Source of the DNA: Pseudomonas oryzihabitans
GTDB lineage: Bacteria > Pseudomonadota > Gammaproteobacteria > Pseudomonadales > Pseudomonadaceae
Direction of reading: 5' to 3'
DNA: 64,000 nt
Assembly: GCF_007665395.1 (NCBI RefSeq)
Contig: NZ_VDND01000013.1
Location: 1 to 64,000 of the forward strand
Shown: in pieces, positions 62,098 through 64,000 of the stretch
How the letters are laid out: the number at the start of each line of letters is the position of its first letter
Numbering within the stretch: position 1 is the stretch's first letter
Position numbers and translations under genes: made by a program
Notes under the pieces: model-generated
What the model saw: only the letters and a program-made list of their open reading frames with translations
Databases searched by the model: none
Told to the model about the DNA's origin: nothing

Positions 62098-62670
62098 TTA
62101 CTCGGCGAAGGTGACCTGGCCATCGGCCAGGGAGGCGACGCGGGCCAGGGATTCGACGCGATAACCCTGGGCGTCCAGTTCGGCACGACCGACCTGGAAC
62201 GACTTCTCGATGACGATGCCCAGCCCTACCACCTCGGCACCGGCCTGGCCGATGATCGAGATCAGCGCCTTGGCCGCCTTACCGTTGGCGAGGAAGTCGT
62301 CGATGATCAGCACCCGGTCGTCGGCCGCGAGGTGCATGGTGGAGACCGCGATCGTACTTTCCGTCTGCTTGGTAAAGGAATAGACACTGGCCACCAGTAG
62401 ATTGTCGGTCAGCGTCAGCGACTGGTGCTTGCGGGCGAAGATCACCGGTACGCCCAGCTCCAGTCCGGTCATCACCGCCGGGGCGATGCCCGAGGCCTCG
62501 ATGGTCACGATCTTGGTGATGCCGGCGTCGGCGAAGCGGCGGGCGAATTCCTGACCGATGGCCTGCATCAGCGCCGGATCGATCTGGTGGTTGAGGAAGG
62601 CATCAACCTTGAGCACCTGCTCGGAGAGTACCTGGCCTTCGCTGCGAATCTTGGCTTTGAGGCGTTCCAC
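62098..62670 (-). CDS. xpt: Xanthine phosphoribosyltransferase
   Basis: A 190-residue purine salvage enzyme joining xanthine to PRPP to give XMP (EC 2.4.2.22). MERLKAKIRSEGQVL is the usual start, LNHQIDPALMQAIGQEFARRF follows, and VLIIDDFLANGKAA is the PRPP-binding loop. Length and order match Pseudomonas Xpt. No guanine riboswitch is seen upstream. Confidence 0.95.
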   Translation of the reverse strand: MERLKAKIRSEGQVLSEQVLKVDAFLNHQIDPALMQAIGQEFARRFADAGITKIVTIEASGIAPAVMTGLELGVPVIFARKHQSLTLTDNLLVASVYSFTKQTESTIAVSTMHLAADDRVLIIDDFLANGKAAKALISIIGQAGAEVVGLGIVIEKSFQVGRAELDAQGYRVESLARVASLADGQVTFAE

Positions 62671-62851
62671 GCGGACGGTCCTTTAACGGCAACGCCCGGG
62701 CCTGAGGGCAGGACCGGGTCTGGGAATACGGAAGGGCGGCGATTGTGCCCTATCTTTCAAGAAAGTCGTTAGTTTGCCGACAAGTCGTCTTATGAGCACC
62801 CGGAAAGGGTGGACGGCACGTGCCGGTGGTTGGTCAGAGGAGCGGTCGAAG

Positions 62852-64000
62852 ATGGGCGTTTTATTGTCACCAGGCATTCGCGCGCTGGGCCGTTTCGGCT
62901 TCGCCCGCAAATTCATGCTGCTACTCGTGCTGTTCATCCTGCCGCTGGTGGTCAGCCTCTGGCTACTGGGTGCGGACTTCCAGGCCAAGCTCGCCACCGT
63001 CAGTGGCGAGCGCAGTGGCGTCCGGCTGCTGCAGCGCCTGGATGCCCTGGAGGCCGAACTCAATGCCCAGCGCAACCTCACCGCCCGCTGGAAGGCGGTC
63101 GACACCAGTCGGCAGCAGACCCCGGCCGTGGAGGCCGCCATCGCGGCGCTGGAAAAGCGCGGCGACAGCCGGCGCGAGCGCCTGGCCGCGCTGCAGCAGC
63201 AGGTGACTGCCGAAGCCCTCGGCAGCGATGTCGAGAAGCGCTTCCAGGCTCTCCAGCAGGCGGTCGCCGGTCTCGAACTCAAGGATCTGCGCAGCCTGGG
63301 CTGGTGGCCGGACGGCTATGACAGATTCACCGCCGCCCTGGGCGCGGTCCAGGCACTGCGCGAACAGATCGCCCTCGACAGCGGCCTGATCCTCGATCCC
63401 TGGCTGGAAACCTACCTGATGATGCAGATCAGCACGAGCCAGTCGGCCGAGCTGTACGAGCGCCTCGGGCGCCTGGCCAGCGTCGGCCAGGCCAGCGTCG
63501 CCTCCGGCCAGTTCAGCCTGCAGAGTCGCCTGCAGCTGCGCGACCTGCGTGCCCGGGTCGGCGATTCCACCGACAGCCTGGCCAAGGTCGCGACGTTGCT
63601 CGGCAGCAAGCTGCCCGCCGACCTGGCGAACTGGAAGGACGCCTACCAGCAGGTGAACGGCCAGCTGGACGCCAGCCTCAAGACCCTCGACCAGGGGCTG
63701 TTCGGCGGCGAGATCACCCTCAAGCCGGAGCAATTCGAGGCGACCCTCGATGGCGTCCTGCACGGCCTGCAGAGCTTCCGCCAGCAGACCCTCACGAGTC
63801 TCGACCTACGGCTGCAGTACTACGCTGCCGATGCCATTCGCAGTTTCGCCTTCATCGCCGGCGGCTTCGGTCTGCTGCTGGTGGTGACCGGCTATCTGCT
63901 GCTGTGCATGCAGACCGCCATCCGCGGCAGTGCACGGCGCATCACCACCCTGGCCGAAGGCCTGCGCGACGGTGACCTGACCCACAAGGCCGAGGTCGCC
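62852..64000 (+). CDS. Methyl-accepting chemotaxis protein, N-terminal part (runs off the window)
   Basis: From ATG 62852 the frame stays open to the window end (383 codons). TM1 at about 22-43 (MLLLVLFILPLVVSLWLLG), a periplasmic helical sensor domain of about 280 residues, TM2 at about 330-352 (FAFIAGGFGLLLVVTGYLLLCM) and a HAMP start (AEGLRDGDLTHKAEV) are visible. The signalling domain lies beyond the window. The ligand domain resembles helical-bundle (HBM/TarH-like) sensors; the signal is unknown. AGAGGAG lies about 12 bases upstream. Confidence 0.82.
   Translation, partial: MGVLLSPGIRALGRFGFARKFMLLLVLFILPLVVSLWLLGADFQAKLATVSGERSGVRLLQRLDALEAELNAQRNLTARWKAVDTSRQQTPAVEAAIAALEKRGDSRRERLAALQQQVTAEALGSDVEKRFQALQQAVAGLELKDLRSLGWWPDGYDRFTAALGAVQALREQIALDSGLILDPWLETYLMMQISTSQSAELYERLGRLASVGQASVASGQFSLQSRLQLRDLRARVGDSTDSLAKVATLLGSKLPADLANWKDAYQQVNGQLDASLKTLDQGLFGGEITLKPEQFEATLDGVLHGLQSFRQQTLTSLDLRLQYYAADAIRSFAFIAGGFGLLLVVTGYLLLCMQTAIRGSARRITTLAEGLRDGDLTHKAEVA

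Noticed and set aside
62671..62851. A purine riboswitch in front of xpt
   Set aside because: The conserved loop motifs of the guanine aptamer are not present, and the gap is only 180 bases shared with the divergent chemoreceptor.

Overview
The window reads as a chromosomal segment of a high-GC Pseudomonas-like gammaproteobacterium. Gene content and partial local order are typical of that genus: phoR-phoB, oxyR-recG, rpmG-rpmB beside an orphan dipeptide-binding protein, zur-znuCB/znuA, phoPQ, xpt, fdhA, and a mexS-mexT-mexEF-oprN efflux locus. The neighbourhoods are rearranged relative to P. aeruginosa as I remember it, so a more distant lineage such as the P. oryzihabitans/psychrotolerans group is plausible. 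That species guess is inference. No rRNA, tRNA, CRISPR array, prophage or complete insertion sequence is visible.

Layout. 1-1.4 kb: the right end of an IS481-like element inside a truncated DUF559 gene, then a repeat-rich zone with a decayed duplicate of the next gene. 1.6-6.2 kb: a dicarboxylate/alpha-ketoglutarate-type MFS transporter behind a sigma-54-like promoter, and its likely regulators, an NtrC-type response regulator and a DctB/MifS-type kinase. 6.3-8.3 kb: phoR and phoB with a Pho box. 8.4-16.7 kb: a De Ley-Doudoroff galactonate cluster (IclR regulator, dgoK, dgoA, dgoD, dgoT, a Tat-exported lactonase and a galactose-type symporter), interrupted by a 135-bp tandem palindrome array. 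16.7-26.1 kb: single metabolic and transport genes (glycine-zipper protein, DUF4432 epimerase-like protein, acyl-CoA thioesterase, MHS-family transporter, fdhA, aldo/keto reductase, gltP, SDR). 26.2-33.5 kb: oxyR-recG, an HDOD protein, rpmBG, an orphan peptide-binding protein and a DUF333 lipoprotein. 33.5-39.3 kb: a six-gene Mrp/Sha/Pha cation/proton antiporter operon. 39.7-49.8 kb: mexEF-oprN with mexT and mexS, split by a hipBA toxin-antitoxin pair. 49.8-55.7 kb: an acyltransferase, a YciI protein, an orphan SsuA-like binding protein and the zinc uptake cluster. 55.7-58.3 kb: phoPQ behind a direct-repeat promoter and a terminated leader RNA, with no oprH. 58.4-64 kb: a thioesterase, an FtsI-type PBP, two Cys-cluster proteins, a second repeat array, xpt, and the start of a chemoreceptor.

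How the genes work together. The dgo cluster would take galactose or galactonate to pyruvate and glyceraldehyde-3-phosphate. The lactonase carries a twin-arginine signal, so lactone hydrolysis is likely periplasmic. ZnuA/B/C and Zur form a zinc-responsive uptake unit around a shared Zur-box-like site. MexT probably acts on nod-box-like sites upstream of both mexS and mexE.

The least explained stretches are the leader RNA upstream of phoP (about 55832-56067), the hipBA insertion in the efflux locus, and the in-phase palindrome arrays at 12.1-12.6 kb and 61.0-61.6 kb. All functional calls are from reading sequence and family knowledge; no search was run.
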